From QHCE01 sp041743105 (GTDB lineage Bacteria > Actinomycetota > Actinomycetes > Mycobacteriales > QHCE01), in assembly GCA_041743105.1 (NCBI GenBank), contig JBGTNI010000110.1, positions 1 through 20,030 of the forward strand: a DNA stretch of 20,030 nt, in the 5' to 3' direction. The position numbers and the translations under genes are program-made. Positions 1-6,947 of this stretch are shown here, in pieces; position 1 is the first letter of the stretch; every line of letters begins with the position of its first letter. The notes below the pieces were generated by a model. That model was not told where the DNA came from. It ran no database searches and was given only the letters and a program-made list of their open reading frames with translations.

Positions 1-1
1 G

Positions 2-367
2 CACCACCACGGCGGCGGGAACGTCCTCACCGCTAATGACAACCCGGGTCTCTTCAACGCCAACCAGTTCTATGTGGAGAACGTTCAGATCCCTGTGAAC
101 GTCAGTGGCAACGCCATCACCCTTATCGGTGACGCGATCGCTACCGGTGACGGCGAGGCGACTGCCGTTAACAAGAGCGCTGGCGCCCACCACAAGGGTA
201 AGAGCGGAAACGTCCTCACCGCTAATGACAACCCGGGTCTCTTCAACGCCAACCAGTTCTATGTGGGCAACGTTCAGATCCCTGTGAACGCCAGCAGCAA
301 CGCTGTCACCCTTCTCGGTGACGCGATCGCTACCGGTGACGGCGAAGCGACTGCGCTGAACGTCTGA
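2..367 (+). CDS. Chaplin-like secreted repeat protein, C-terminal part
   Basis: The reading frame is open from base 2 to a TGA at 365-367, so only the C-terminal ~121 residues are present and the start lies outside the window. It contains two tandem repeats with a 63-residue (189-bp) period. Each runs from GNVLTANDNPGLFNANQFYV through NVQIPVN, SxNAxTLxGDAIATGDGEATA, linked by a His/Gly/Lys-rich spacer. The order 'NQ...VQIPVN..(G/S)NA.TL.GDA' resembles the chaplin (DUF320) motif of actinobacterial surface proteins, but the cysteines of long chaplins are absent from both copies. By inference this is a secreted, surface-associated or self-assembling repeat protein. The DNA of the two copies is nearly identical, suggesting recent duplication or gene conversion. 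The family call is tentative; the repeat structure is certain. Confidence 0.7.
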   Translation, partial: HHHGGGNVLTANDNPGLFNANQFYVENVQIPVNVSGNAITLIGDAIATGDGEATAVNKSAGAHHKGKSGNVLTANDNPGLFNANQFYVGNVQIPVNASSNAVTLLGDAIATGDGEATALNV

Positions 368-405
368 GCGCAGTAGCCCGTTTTACAGAGCAGTTCAGCA
401 GTAAG

Positions 406-437
406 AAATGCCCCGGACCCTACGGTCCGGGGCATTT
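406..437 (+). terminator. Intrinsic terminator after the chaplin-like gene
   Basis: A perfect 14-bp stem (AAATGCCCCGGACC at 406-419 against 424-437) closes a 4-base loop. A short T-rich run follows it. It lies about 40 bases after the TGA at 367. Confidence 0.85.
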
Positions 438-520
438 CTGTGCCTAGAGCGCCGCAGAGCCACTATGCCGTCTGTCGATCGCCTGTCACAAGAAAAATCG
501 GCACTATGTAACCTTCGCGG

Positions 521-576
521 AACCCTGCGCTATACCGTCTTTCGCAGGAACCCTGCGCTATACCGTCTTTCGCAGG
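521..576. repeat. 28-bp direct tandem duplication at a gene end
   Basis: Two exact, adjacent 28-bp units lie at 521-548 and 549-576, each starting AACCCTGCGC and ending TTTCGCAGG. A third partial start (AAACCTGCG) follows at 577. The second unit encodes, on the minus strand, the last residues and the TAG stop of the ATPase gene. The first unit is an extra copy of that gene end lying downstream of the stop. Because 28 is not a multiple of three, the same C-terminal peptide (AGFLRKTV) is spelled in two frames. Confidence 0.9.
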
Positions 577-1745
577 AAACCTGCGAAGTGGGGCACGGTG
601 AACGCGATGCTGCCGCGCTCGGCGGAGTAAACGAGCCCCTTTTTGAGTAGCCCATCGCGGGCAGGTGACAGGCTGGAGGGCTTTCGACCGAGCGAGACCG
701 CAACGTCGGAGGTTGCCACCGGCTCGTCGCCGCCTGACAGCGAGGCAATCGCGTGCATGTACTCCCGCTCCGCGGGGGTCGCCCGTTCATAGCGGGAACC
801 AAAAAAGCCGACCGCCAGCTCGGCCTGAGCATCGGGAGCGGCCACCGCGACATCGCGTTCAGTGATCGGCGCGGTTGGCGCCACGTCCCAGGTGAATTTT
901 CCATACGCCTGCACGAAGTACGGATATCCGTCCGCGACTTCGTACAGCGCAGCTAGGGCCTCCGGGGTGAACGTGACGTCCTCACGCTCGGCCGGCGCTA
1001 CCAGCGCCTGGTCGGCCGCTGCCCGCTCTAGTCGATCGATCCGCAGGTAGCGAAAAAGCCGCTCCGAATACGACTTACTTGCCGACAACACACTCGGCAG
1101 ATGTGGCAGCCCCGCACCTACCACGATCAAGGGGCCGCCGCGCTGTGAAAGCTCATGGCATGCGGCACACATCGCGGACGCATCGTCGGCCGACAGATCC
1201 TGCATCTCGTCGATGAACAGCGCGATCCCGGCTCCCACGTCTCGCGCTAGCTCGGACGCGTCGGTGAACAGCTCCACGAGGTCAATCTCGATATCGCCAG
1301 AATCAGCACGTCCCACCGCGGCGGATGCGTCGATGTTCGGTCGCCAGATCTCGCGGAGCTTCGTGCCACTGGGATTGCTGCGCAATGCAAACGCCTTCAG
1401 CACCCCCAGGAACTCCTCTACCCGGTCGGGAGCACGATGCCTGGGTGCTAGCTCCCGCACCGCCATGTGCAGCGCCGCGGTAACCGGTCGCCGTAGCGAT
1501 TGCTCCGGCTTGGCTTCCAACTTGCCGGTGCCCCAACATTGATTGAGAGCCGCCGAGCGCAACGCATTCAACAGCACTGTCTTACCGACGCCACGCAGCC
1601 CGGTGAGCACAATGGAACGCTCCGGGCGGCCTCGTGCTACGCGTTCCAACACCACGTCAAACTGAGCGAGCTCCCCGTCGCGACCTGCCAGCTCCGGTGG
1701 TCGTTGGCCGGCACCTGGTGCATAGGGATTACGTATCGGATCCAT
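558..1745 (-). CDS. AAA ATPase of the ORC1-like/archaeal-ATPase type
   Basis: A 395-residue cytoplasmic P-loop ATPase. Walker A is GLRGVGKT at residues 49-56 and Walker B is IALFIDE at about 174-180. A sensor-1-like strand (VVGAGLPHL) follows, and the C-terminal third looks like a winged helix (…VSLGRKPSSLSPARDGLLKKGLV…). This order matches the AAA_16/ATPase_2 families, which often serve as stand-alone switches, toxin or effector partners, or DNA-binding ATPases; the role here is unknown. It starts 45 bases after the DUF2207 gene on the same strand, so it may be the last gene of a lemA unit. No good ribosome-binding site precedes the ATG, so a separate leaderless start is also possible. The last residues and the TAG fall inside a 28-bp tandem duplication. 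Confidence 0.85.
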   Translation of the reverse strand: MDPIRNPYAPGAGQRPPELAGRDGELAQFDVVLERVARGRPERSIVLTGLRGVGKTVLLNALRSAALNQCWGTGKLEAKPEQSLRRPVTAALHMAVRELAPRHRAPDRVEEFLGVLKAFALRSNPSGTKLREIWRPNIDASAAVGRADSGDIEIDLVELFTDASELARDVGAGIALFIDEMQDLSADDASAMCAACHELSQRGGPLIVVGAGLPHLPSVLSASKSYSERLFRYLRIDRLERAAADQALVAPAEREDVTFTPEALAALYEVADGYPYFVQAYGKFTWDVAPTAPITERDVAVAAPDAQAELAVGFFGSRYERATPAEREYMHAIASLSGGDEPVATSDVAVSLGRKPSSLSPARDGLLKKGLVYSAERGSIAFTVPHFAGFLRKTV

Positions 1746-1790
1746 GGTGTAGCAGAGTATCGGCGTATCTAGCGATTGCCCTAGATCTGG

Positions 1791-3290
1791 CTAGAACGGG
1801 CTAGGCGTGTCGGATCCCAGGGTCATCGCCGGTATGTAGGGCGGGGCGGGCGGCACGTCGCCGGCTTCTATGACTTCACTCGCTGTCGCCGGCGGTCGCT
1901 CCCAGCTGTGCCGCACGGTGTCGTGGCGCCTCACTTGGCCGAAACAGCGACCCACCTTGATCCGCGCGAGCTCGCCCTCGGCGGCGTTGTAACGCAGCGA
2001 AGGGGCCATCACCCATGCTTTCGTGGTGTCGCCCTCGCCGACGTCTAGCGCGACATACGTTCGGCTGCGCTTGGGTTCGTATCGCTTAGCGAAAGGAGTA
2101 AAGCGGGTGCGTTCTCGCACCCGCAGCACTACACCGTCGAGGTATAGCGGTGCGACGAGATCGACCACCCCGCAGCTAAGGTACGTCGTACCAAGGACGC
2201 CGGCCACAGTAGTGACACCGATTGCTAGCGGCGTGACCCACTCTACGGAGAACCACTCCCGGGTCAGGAACACCATCAGCGCCGCCCACCCTAGCCAGCC
2301 GATTCCGGTCACAATGGCACGAGACGGTGCCCACCCCCACGACGGTCGGCGTGGGTACCGCACCCGAATCCGCCGCCAGGTCCCGCCGTAGGACGACCAG
2401 GCCTTATGGTCATCGCCGGGGCCCAGTTCTAGTACCCGGAGCACCTGACGCGCCACGCCGAGAGCCGCGGCATAGGCGAGGTAGCGATGCCAGAGCGTGA
2501 TAGCCGTCGGCGGGAGTTCGGCAAACGAGGGATGCAGCTCTAAGTACTTGCGCATCCCCAACCAGCGAGCGGCTGCCTGCCTGCCTGCGTCGGTATCGCG
2601 TTCTCCCTGCACCCACCAGACGGAACGCGCCAGCAGCACATAGGCGAGCAGTCCCAATAGTGCGAAAACCCCATGCCCCAGGCTGGCTGCTGCCACCGCT
2701 GCGATCACCGCGCCGGGCACCAGCGCCGCACTGACCAGAGCAACACGTACATTCGTGGAAACTCGGCTGCGAGAAAGGCCCAACGAACGGGCGTGCTGCA
2801 CTACCTGAGTCCGGAAGTCCTTCAGCCAGAACTCGGCCTCGCTGGGCGAGCCGTGCGCCAATGCCGCTAGCGGTGCGGCTCCGCTGCCCGCGACGCGTTC
2901 CACGCGGCTCATCACAGCTCGCTCATACGGCGTAAGGTCCGGCGGCCACATGTCCTTTACGGAGCATACGGCTTGCTCCGGTTGCGGACCGACGCGCGTA
3001 ATGTCGAGGTAACCCCTGGCGGCCATGTCCACAAGCGTCGCTTCGGCGGCTTCTTCTCCGCACTCCCACCTGTTGGTGATCAGGTGCGCCAGCGCGGGTG
3101 TCTCACTGCCGAGTTCCTGGCTGGCGGCTGTTGGCGCCACGAAACCGGCCCGGGTTCGGTACGCCACGAAACCCAGCAGAGCAAACCACGCTGTGCCTGC
3201 AGCAACCGACGTGACTCCGACCTGCAGCAAAGCGTTCCATGGTAGATCGATCGATTCCAGCCAGTCGGTAACGACCTGTTCTGCTGGCAT
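1791..3290 (-). CDS. DUF2207-type membrane protein lacking the N-terminal domain
   Basis: A 499-residue membrane protein. The segment at residues ~70-100 (LITNRWECGEEAAEATLVDMAARGYLDI, quoted in part) is the characteristic 'ATLVDLAxRGYL' part of DUF2207 proteins. RYLAYAAALGV near residue 270 matches their conserved 'YAxALGV' stretch. Hydrophobic spans are seen near residues 22-44, 187-225 and 315-375. Full DUF2207 proteins carry a signal peptide and an extracytoplasmic domain before the first helix; here only about 20 residues precede it, so this is a short form. A good AAGGAG ribosome-binding site sits 5 bases before the ATG. It lies 45 bases after lemA; LemA/DUF2207 pairing is common in bacteria, and the function is unknown but envelope-linked. 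Confidence 0.8.
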   Translation of the reverse strand: MPAEQVVTDWLESIDLPWNALLQVGVTSVAAGTAWFALLGFVAYRTRAGFVAPTAASQELGSETPALAHLITNRWECGEEAAEATLVDMAARGYLDITRVGPQPEQAVCSVKDMWPPDLTPYERAVMSRVERVAGSGAAPLAALAHGSPSEAEFWLKDFRTQVVQHARSLGLSRSRVSTNVRVALVSAALVPGAVIAAVAAASLGHGVFALLGLLAYVLLARSVWWVQGERDTDAGRQAAARWLGMRKYLELHPSFAELPPTAITLWHRYLAYAAALGVARQVLRVLELGPGDDHKAWSSYGGTWRRIRVRYPRRPSWGWAPSRAIVTGIGWLGWAALMVFLTREWFSVEWVTPLAIGVTTVAGVLGTTYLSCGVVDLVAPLYLDGVVLRVRERTRFTPFAKRYEPKRSRTYVALDVGEGDTTKAWVMAPSLRYNAAEGELARIKVGRCFGQVRRHDTVRHSWERPPATASEVIEAGDVPPAPPYIPAMTLGSDTPSPF

Positions 3291-3335
3291 CTGGACTCCC
3301 TTCGCTGTTGCGACTTAGATCGACCCACGGCGGCG

Positions 3336-3893
3336 CTACAACTGCACCTGAGTCGGTCGATAAGCCCCAAGCTCGGCCTGGAAGTACTCCTGCACGGTGA
3401 ATCCTGTCATTCCGGCGACGATCATGCTGGGGAAAGACTGCACCTCGTTGTTGAGTCCGAGCACCGCGTCGTTGTAGAACTGCCGGGCGTAGGTGATGCG
3501 GTCCTCGGTGTTGGCCAGCTCATGCTGTAGCGCGAGGAAATTTTCGCTGGCTTTGAGGTTGGGATATGCCTCGGCTAGACCGAATAGGCCTTGCAGCGCA
3601 CCGGTGAGTGCAGTCTCGGCCGCCCCCTTCTGACCGGGACTCCCCGCGGCTATAGCCAAAGTGCGAGCCGCCGTGACTGCCTGAAAGGTTGCCCGCTCGT
3701 GGGTGGCATATCCCTGTACCGCAGCGACGAGGTTAGGAATCAGGTCGTGTCGCCGGACCAACTGCACATCGATTTGACCCCACGACGCCTCCACGTTGTT
3801 ACGCCGGCGAACGAGACGGTTATAGACAACAAGGAACCAGATGGCGGCGGCCAGCACGACGACACCGACAACGATCCAGATCAGCGTGCTCAT
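3336..3893 (-). CDS. lemA: LemA family protein
   Basis: 185 residues, the usual LemA length. An N-terminal membrane anchor (residues 3-24) is followed by the family signature: YNRLVRRRNNVEASWGQIDV, then QLVRRHDLIPNLVAAVQGY, then a long helical domain with LAxTEDRITYARQFYNDAV (here LANTEDRI). The C-terminal part holds FPSMIVAGMTGF and EYFQAE. LemA proteins are inner-membrane-anchored helical-bundle proteins of poorly defined function. GAGGA lies 7 bases before the ATG and supports this start. It is the first gene of the likely lemA-DUF2207-ATPase unit, with a highly structured upstream region at 4053-4110. Confidence 0.93.
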   Translation of the reverse strand: MSTLIWIVVGVVVLAAAIWFLVVYNRLVRRRNNVEASWGQIDVQLVRRHDLIPNLVAAVQGYATHERATFQAVTAARTLAIAAGSPGQKGAAETALTGALQGLFGLAEAYPNLKASENFLALQHELANTEDRITYARQFYNDAVLGLNNEVQSFPSMIVAGMTGFTVQEYFQAELGAYRPTQVQL

Positions 3894-4052
3894 CTTTTCA
3901 TCCTCGCAGTTGCCGCGGTAATGCGCCGATAGACCGATAATGCCCCATTCTGCGTCACTGCGACTACGATCTGGGCGATACTCCGAACGAACCGGCGGCC
4001 CCCAGGGGCAGGCAGAGTGCCTACGAGCACCCCTTCATAGTTACTAGACGAC

Positions 4053-4110
4053 TATTCATCTATCTAGCACTGGCGCTAGATAGATGAATATCTACCCATA
4101 GCGGGTAGAT
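4053..4110. promoter_or_regulatory. Two consecutive perfect inverted repeats upstream of lemA
   Basis: The first has perfect 16-bp arms (TATTCATCTATCTAGC at 4053-4068 against 4075-4090) around a 6-base spacer. The second has perfect 8-bp arms (ATCTACCC at 4090-4097 against 4103-4110) around 5 bases. They are AT-rich, have no T-run on either side, and sit 160-215 bases upstream of lemA and 57 bases beyond the end of the next minus-strand gene. A dimeric-regulator operator pair is the favoured reading; an atypical terminator is possible. The rest of the 273-base gap (3894-4166) shows nothing else I recognise. Confidence 0.6.
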
Positions 4111-4166
4111 AAGTTCACTCACGTTTCAAGGAAAACGTCATTTCGTTCATGGCCGTATGCCGCACT

Positions 4167-5117
4167 TCATTGCAGCGTGCGCGCGGCTCGAACGGTCTGG
4201 CCGACGTAAGAGGAGCCGAATACCACGAGGTGCACCAGGAGCAGATGCAGTTGGTGCAATGTGACACGTTCACGCCAGCCGTCTGCCAACTGATGCTGCT
4301 CGTTATAGCTTTCGAGGATGTCTACCAGGAACGGCGCGCCGAATAGCTGCAGGGTGGCCAGGTCCGTCTCTCGATGGCCTAGATGCGCTGCGGCCGCGTC
4401 CACAAGCCAGGGGTGGCCGGCGGCGTCATAGTGCACGTTGCCAGACCACAAATCTCCGTGGATACGAGCGGGGGGCTCGGCCGGCCCTGTACGGTCTGGA
4501 ACCTTATCGAGCAGCGCCGCAAGCTCCGCGGACTGGTCGGACTCGAGAATCCCACGGTCACGTGCCTGACGCAGGTACGGCTCCAGTCGGCGCGTCACGA
4601 AAAACTCGGCCCAGTCCGGGCAGGGCGTGTTGTCCAACGGCAGCACCCCGACGAACCCGTTTCCAAAACCTGCCATCGGCGGGGCGCCGAACGTGGTGGC
4701 GTCCCCGGCTTGGTGCATCTGGGCTAGCTGTCTTCCAAGCTCCGCCGAACCGGCGCGTGTCGGCTGGCCCGGTGGCACCCACCGCACCACCAGTAGCTCC
4801 TCCAATGCCGCAATCACCTCCGGCACGCGGACACTGCCTCCCTCCGCGAGCCAGTTCAGGCCGCGCGCCTCCGCGGTGAAAAAGCCCACCGGGGCGGCTG
4901 CGCGTGACTTCGCAAACAAGTGCGTGCCGTCGTCGAGTGTCAACAACTGAGTCCGACACGCTGCCGCGGGGTCACGTTGGATTTCGGCAACACGAATCCG
5001 TTGATGCGTGATGAACTGTGGGATCGCGGCAGGATTCGCCCTTAAATCGGCCAGATTCACATCACCGACCGTAGCTCGGCGACTAAATGGGTAACTCGGC
5101 TGACGACGTGGAGCCAT
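4167..5117 (-). CDS. Fructosamine kinase family protein
   Basis: A 316-residue cytoplasmic kinase of the fructosamine/ketosamine-3-kinase fold (PF03881 type). Seen in sequence: an N-lobe with FAKSR around residue 70 (ATP-binding lysine region); the C-lobe catalytic motif HGDLWSGN at 220-227; the metal-binding Asp at ~240 (PWLVDAAAA); then the family hallmark GHRETDLATLQLFG at ~247-260. Family members phosphorylate sugar amines on glycated proteins or small amino-sugars, a deglycation or repair role; the bacterial substrate is not predictable here. The N-terminal ~20 residues (MAPRRQPSYPFSRRATVGDV) do not look like the family, and there is no clear ribosome-binding site, so the true start could be internal. 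Part of this 5' end is repeated at 5677-5712. Confidence 0.88.
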   Translation of the reverse strand: MAPRRQPSYPFSRRATVGDVNLADLRANPAAIPQFITHQRIRVAEIQRDPAAACRTQLLTLDDGTHLFAKSRAAAPVGFFTAEARGLNWLAEGGSVRVPEVIAALEELLVVRWVPPGQPTRAGSAELGRQLAQMHQAGDATTFGAPPMAGFGNGFVGVLPLDNTPCPDWAEFFVTRRLEPYLRQARDRGILESDQSAELAALLDKVPDRTGPAEPPARIHGDLWSGNVHYDAAGHPWLVDAAAAHLGHRETDLATLQLFGAPFLVDILESYNEQHQLADGWRERVTLHQLHLLLVHLVVFGSSYVGQTVRAARTLQ

Positions 5118-5127
5118 AGAGGGTCAG

Positions 5128-5133
5128 ATCATA
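5128..5133 (-). promoter_or_regulatory. Possible -10 box of the fructosamine kinase gene
   Basis: On the minus strand TATGAT ends 10 bases before the ATG at 5117. This distance would give a leaderless or nearly leaderless transcript, common in actinobacteria and consistent with the missing ribosome-binding site. No convincing -35 box is seen. Confidence 0.35.
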
Positions 5134-5197
5134 CCCAGCACCGATTTCTTGACCTGAAACACAGCGGGATGGGCATGCGGACAACTTCAATGTTCTC

Positions 5198-5563
5198 ATG
5201 CCGGAATACATACCACGTGCTGACCATCACGGACGGCGCCCTTCTGACCTTGGAAGCGCGAATCCAGACCAGTTTCCCCAGTTCCTCATTATGGATAAAT
5301 TGGCAAGGCTCACAGAGCATGAGACAAGAGGGCCGGGGCCGATAAGTTCGGCAGGAGGAGCTGTAAGCACTGTTTATAGCGTGCTTGAAAGCGTCACCAA
5401 CTCTCGTCAGACCACGAAGAGTATGCCAACAGTAGCTGAAGTATCAGAGAACACAGGGGTTCCAGCCCCCGTTGTCAAACGTGTACTCGGACTTATTCCC
5501 AGCGCGCACTACGATCGTCTGACCAACCCTCCAGCACGTACCGCACCTCCAACCGGAAGATGA
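5198..5563 (+). CDS. Unrecognised small open frame, doubtful
   Basis: 121 codons from ATG 5198, or 90 from ATG 5291. I recognise no family over the full length. The C-terminal stretch (PTVAEVSENTGVPAPVVKRV) reads like a helix-turn-helix of IclR/MarR flavour, preceded by a helix-like VYSVLESVTNS segment, so it could be a broken transcription-factor domain. A GGAGGAG sequence at 5353-5360 lies inside the frame but is not properly spaced from any ATG or GTG. Codon choice is less GC-rich than in the neighbours. An opposite-strand open frame (5129-5320) overlaps it and is equally unsupported. Confidence 0.25.
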   Translation: MPEYIPRADHHGRRPSDLGSANPDQFPQFLIMDKLARLTEHETRGPGPISSAGGAVSTVYSVLESVTNSRQTTKSMPTVAEVSENTGVPAPVVKRVLGLIPSAHYDRLTNPPARTAPPTGR

Positions 5564-5606
5564 CCCGGCTACTTTTCCGGGAAACGCCTGATTCTTGTCG
5601 GGTGTA

Positions 5607-5680
5607 GTAACCGAAGCTGACACGCTCGCCCTAGGACCCAATTCCGTCAGTGATGGCCACCACGTTGTGATGCCGCTCGG
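5607..5680 (+). pseudogene. Fragment duplicated from the dimethylargininase-like gene
   Basis: 74 bases align without gaps to 6682-6755 inside the downstream amidinohydrolase gene, with about 14 mismatches, mostly transitions. The same frame gives TEADTLALGPNSVSDGHHVV against TEADALAFGLNSVSDGHHVV in the intact protein (residues ~208-226). No other part of the gene is found nearby, so this is a short relic. The preserved frame means the source was coding. It may be a remnant of an ancestral tandem copy or of a partial duplication. Confidence 0.8.
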
Positions 5681-5712
5681 CCAAATTCACACCGCCGATC
5701 ATAGCTCGGCGA
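5677..5712. repeat. 36-bp imperfect repeat of the fructosamine kinase 5' end
   Basis: Bases 5677-5712 match 5047-5082 in the same orientation with 31 of 36 identical. All five differences (5684, 5692, 5694, 5699, 5701) are transitions. It directly abuts the relic of the amidinohydrolase gene, so pieces of both flanking genes are joined here. Confidence 0.75.
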
Positions 5713-5760
5713 TCGTGGCGAAAGGGTGGCATGGGACAGTGCTAGACGTATTGTCAAGGC

Positions 5761-5970
5761 ATGACTACTGTTCATCCACCGGAGAACTACCTGCCTAGTG
5801 TCCGAGAGCTGAGCGTGCAGGAGGGCGTGGAACTGTTCGACGCTGCCGCTCGTCGGCATTTAGCCATGTCCGGCGAGGAATTCCTGGCGGCGTAGGATCG
5901 AGGGGACTTCGAGGGGCCAGAGCGTCCTGGGGTGATGTCAGTGGCAATGCTGATTCCCGGTGTCCGGTAG
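5761..5970 (+). pseudogene. Small actinobacterial protein gene with an in-frame TAG
   Basis: From ATG 5761 the frame reads MTTVHPPENYLPSVRELSVQ…ARRHLAMSGEEFLAA, then a TAG at 5893-5895. It continues in the same frame as DRGDFEGPERPGVMSVAMLI to a second TAG at 5968-5970. The two parts together look like one ~69-residue protein of a type I associate with actinobacteria ('…EEGxxLFDxAARRxLxMSGEEFLxxWDxGxFxxP…'). Trp at the TAG position would complete that motif, so a single TGG-to-TAG change explains the break. No ribosome-binding site is evident. TAG is an ordinary stop elsewhere in the window, which argues against routine read-through. Function is unknown. A sequencing error is possible. Confidence 0.65.
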
Positions 5971-5987
5971 AACCGCAGCGCAAGCTA

Positions 5988-6014
5988 TTGATGCTTTCCT
6001 GGCTCCCCTACAAT
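5988..6014 (+). promoter_or_regulatory. Possible promoter of the amidinohydrolase gene
   Basis: TTGATG at 5988-5993 and TACAAT at 6009-6014 resemble -35 and -10 boxes, but the 15-base spacing is short. They lie ~55-80 bases before the gene. Confidence 0.3.
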
Positions 6015-6066
6015 GTGACCCGGCGTCATCACAACTCACCTGGCCCACCAACTCACCGTTCGGTTA

Positions 6067-6888
6067 GTGTTCGCTGCTATGCGCAGCTTTTTGATGTGCC
6101 CGCCCACCTACTTCAACGTTCAGCACGCCACGAACGAATGGATGGATCCGGCTGCAACTGTAGATCTTGGTCTCGCGAACAACCAATGGACCGAACTCAA
6201 AAGCACGTTCGAGCGGTTAGGTCACAGTGTCGAACTGCTAGAGCCTGTGCCCGCACTGCCTGACATGGTGTTTTGTGCCAACGCCGCATTCAGTGTGGAC
6301 GGTGTGGTGGTGGGCGCGAAATTCCGGTTTCCGCACCGGGCGCCCGAGGTGAAAGAGCAACAGCGCTGGTACGAGACACATGGCTGGTCCCGGTTCACTG
6401 TCGGCCATCAGATCAACGAGGGCGAGGGGGACTTCGCCTACCTGCCGGCTCGAGGAATCATTCTGGCTGGATACGGATTCCGCACCGACCCGGCCGCACA
6501 TGCTGAGATCGCCGAGCTACTTGCGCGACCCGTGGTGAGCCTGCGCCTGATCGACAAGCGTTTCTATCACCTAGATCTAGCGCTGTTCGCACTGGACGAC
6601 GCGGTGCCGGCGTACTATCCGGGTGCCTTCTCACGGAGTTCACAACGCATACTGGCGCAACTTTTTCCCGACGCACTTCTGGCAACCGAGGCCGACGCTC
6701 TGGCTTTCGGGCTCAATTCCGTCAGTGACGGTCACCACGTTGTGATGCCGCCCGGCGCCACCCAGTTGCAGGATGCCCTGGCGCGACGCGGCTATGAACC
6801 CTTCTGCGTAGACCTTTCTGAACTGGGTAAAGGCGGCGGTTCCGTTAAGTGCTGTACCGCGCAGTTGCGACCTGCCCCGCCCGGCTGA
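6067..6888 (+). CDS. ddaH: Dimethylargininase-like amidinohydrolase
   Basis: 273 residues, matching the dimethylarginine dimethylaminohydrolase/arginine deiminase-related superfamily. Seen: FLMCPPTYFNV and a Trp-Met-Asp-Pro at residues 8-28; MVFCANAAF at 68-75; GEGDF at 119-123 (substrate-binding acidic residues); RFYHLDLAL with the likely catalytic His 168; NSVSDGHHVVMP at ~217-228; and GGGSVKC with the likely nucleophile Cys 262. The family hydrolyses guanidino groups, for example methylarginine or arginine to citrulline plus an amine; the exact substrate cannot be read from sequence. The start is GTG 6067 or ATG 6079; neither has a clear ribosome-binding site. It precedes the oxo-acid dehydrogenase genes by 59 bases. 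A fragment of it is duplicated upstream. Confidence 0.85.
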   Translation: MFAAMRSFLMCPPTYFNVQHATNEWMDPAATVDLGLANNQWTELKSTFERLGHSVELLEPVPALPDMVFCANAAFSVDGVVVGAKFRFPHRAPEVKEQQRWYETHGWSRFTVGHQINEGEGDFAYLPARGIILAGYGFRTDPAAHAEIAELLARPVVSLRLIDKRFYHLDLALFALDDAVPAYYPGAFSRSSQRILAQLFPDALLATEADALAFGLNSVSDGHHVVMPPGATQLQDALARRGYEPFCVDLSELGKGGGSVKCCTAQLRPAPPG

Positions 6889-6947
6889 GCGCAAGCTGTC
6901 GGAGTGGAACGTACGCGCGCAGCGCATAGTTCTGCCATGCTGAAGCT

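Larger units (their letters stand above)
5118..6066. other. Decayed intergenic mosaic between the kinase and amidinohydrolase genes
   Basis: This 949-base gap carries no intact recognisable gene. It holds an open frame of unknown status (5198-5563, plus), a fragment copied from the neighbouring amidinohydrolase gene (5607-5680), a repeat of the kinase gene's 5' end (5677-5712), and a 69-codon gene with an internal TAG (5761-5970). Base composition in 5130-5560 looks poorer in GC than the flanking genes. The arrangement suggests old recombination debris. Confidence 0.6.

Noticed and set aside
521..590. Possible CRISPR-like array
   Set aside because: The 28-bp units are directly adjacent with no spacers and one lies inside a gene end; it is a simple tandem duplication.
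1213..1542. Plus-strand open frames over the ATPase, membrane-protein and dehydrogenase genes
   Set aside because: They lie opposite strongly supported genes, have low-complexity Arg/Ser/Pro composition, and are shadows of high-GC coding sequence.
5129..5320. Minus-strand open frame of 63 codons in the mosaic region
   Set aside because: There is no recognisable family, no ribosome-binding site, and it overlaps the promoter side of the kinase gene; not enough support.
5893..5895. Programmed TAG read-through (for example an extra amino acid)
   Set aside because: TAG is the usual stop in this window and no special downstream structure is seen; a nonsense change is simpler.
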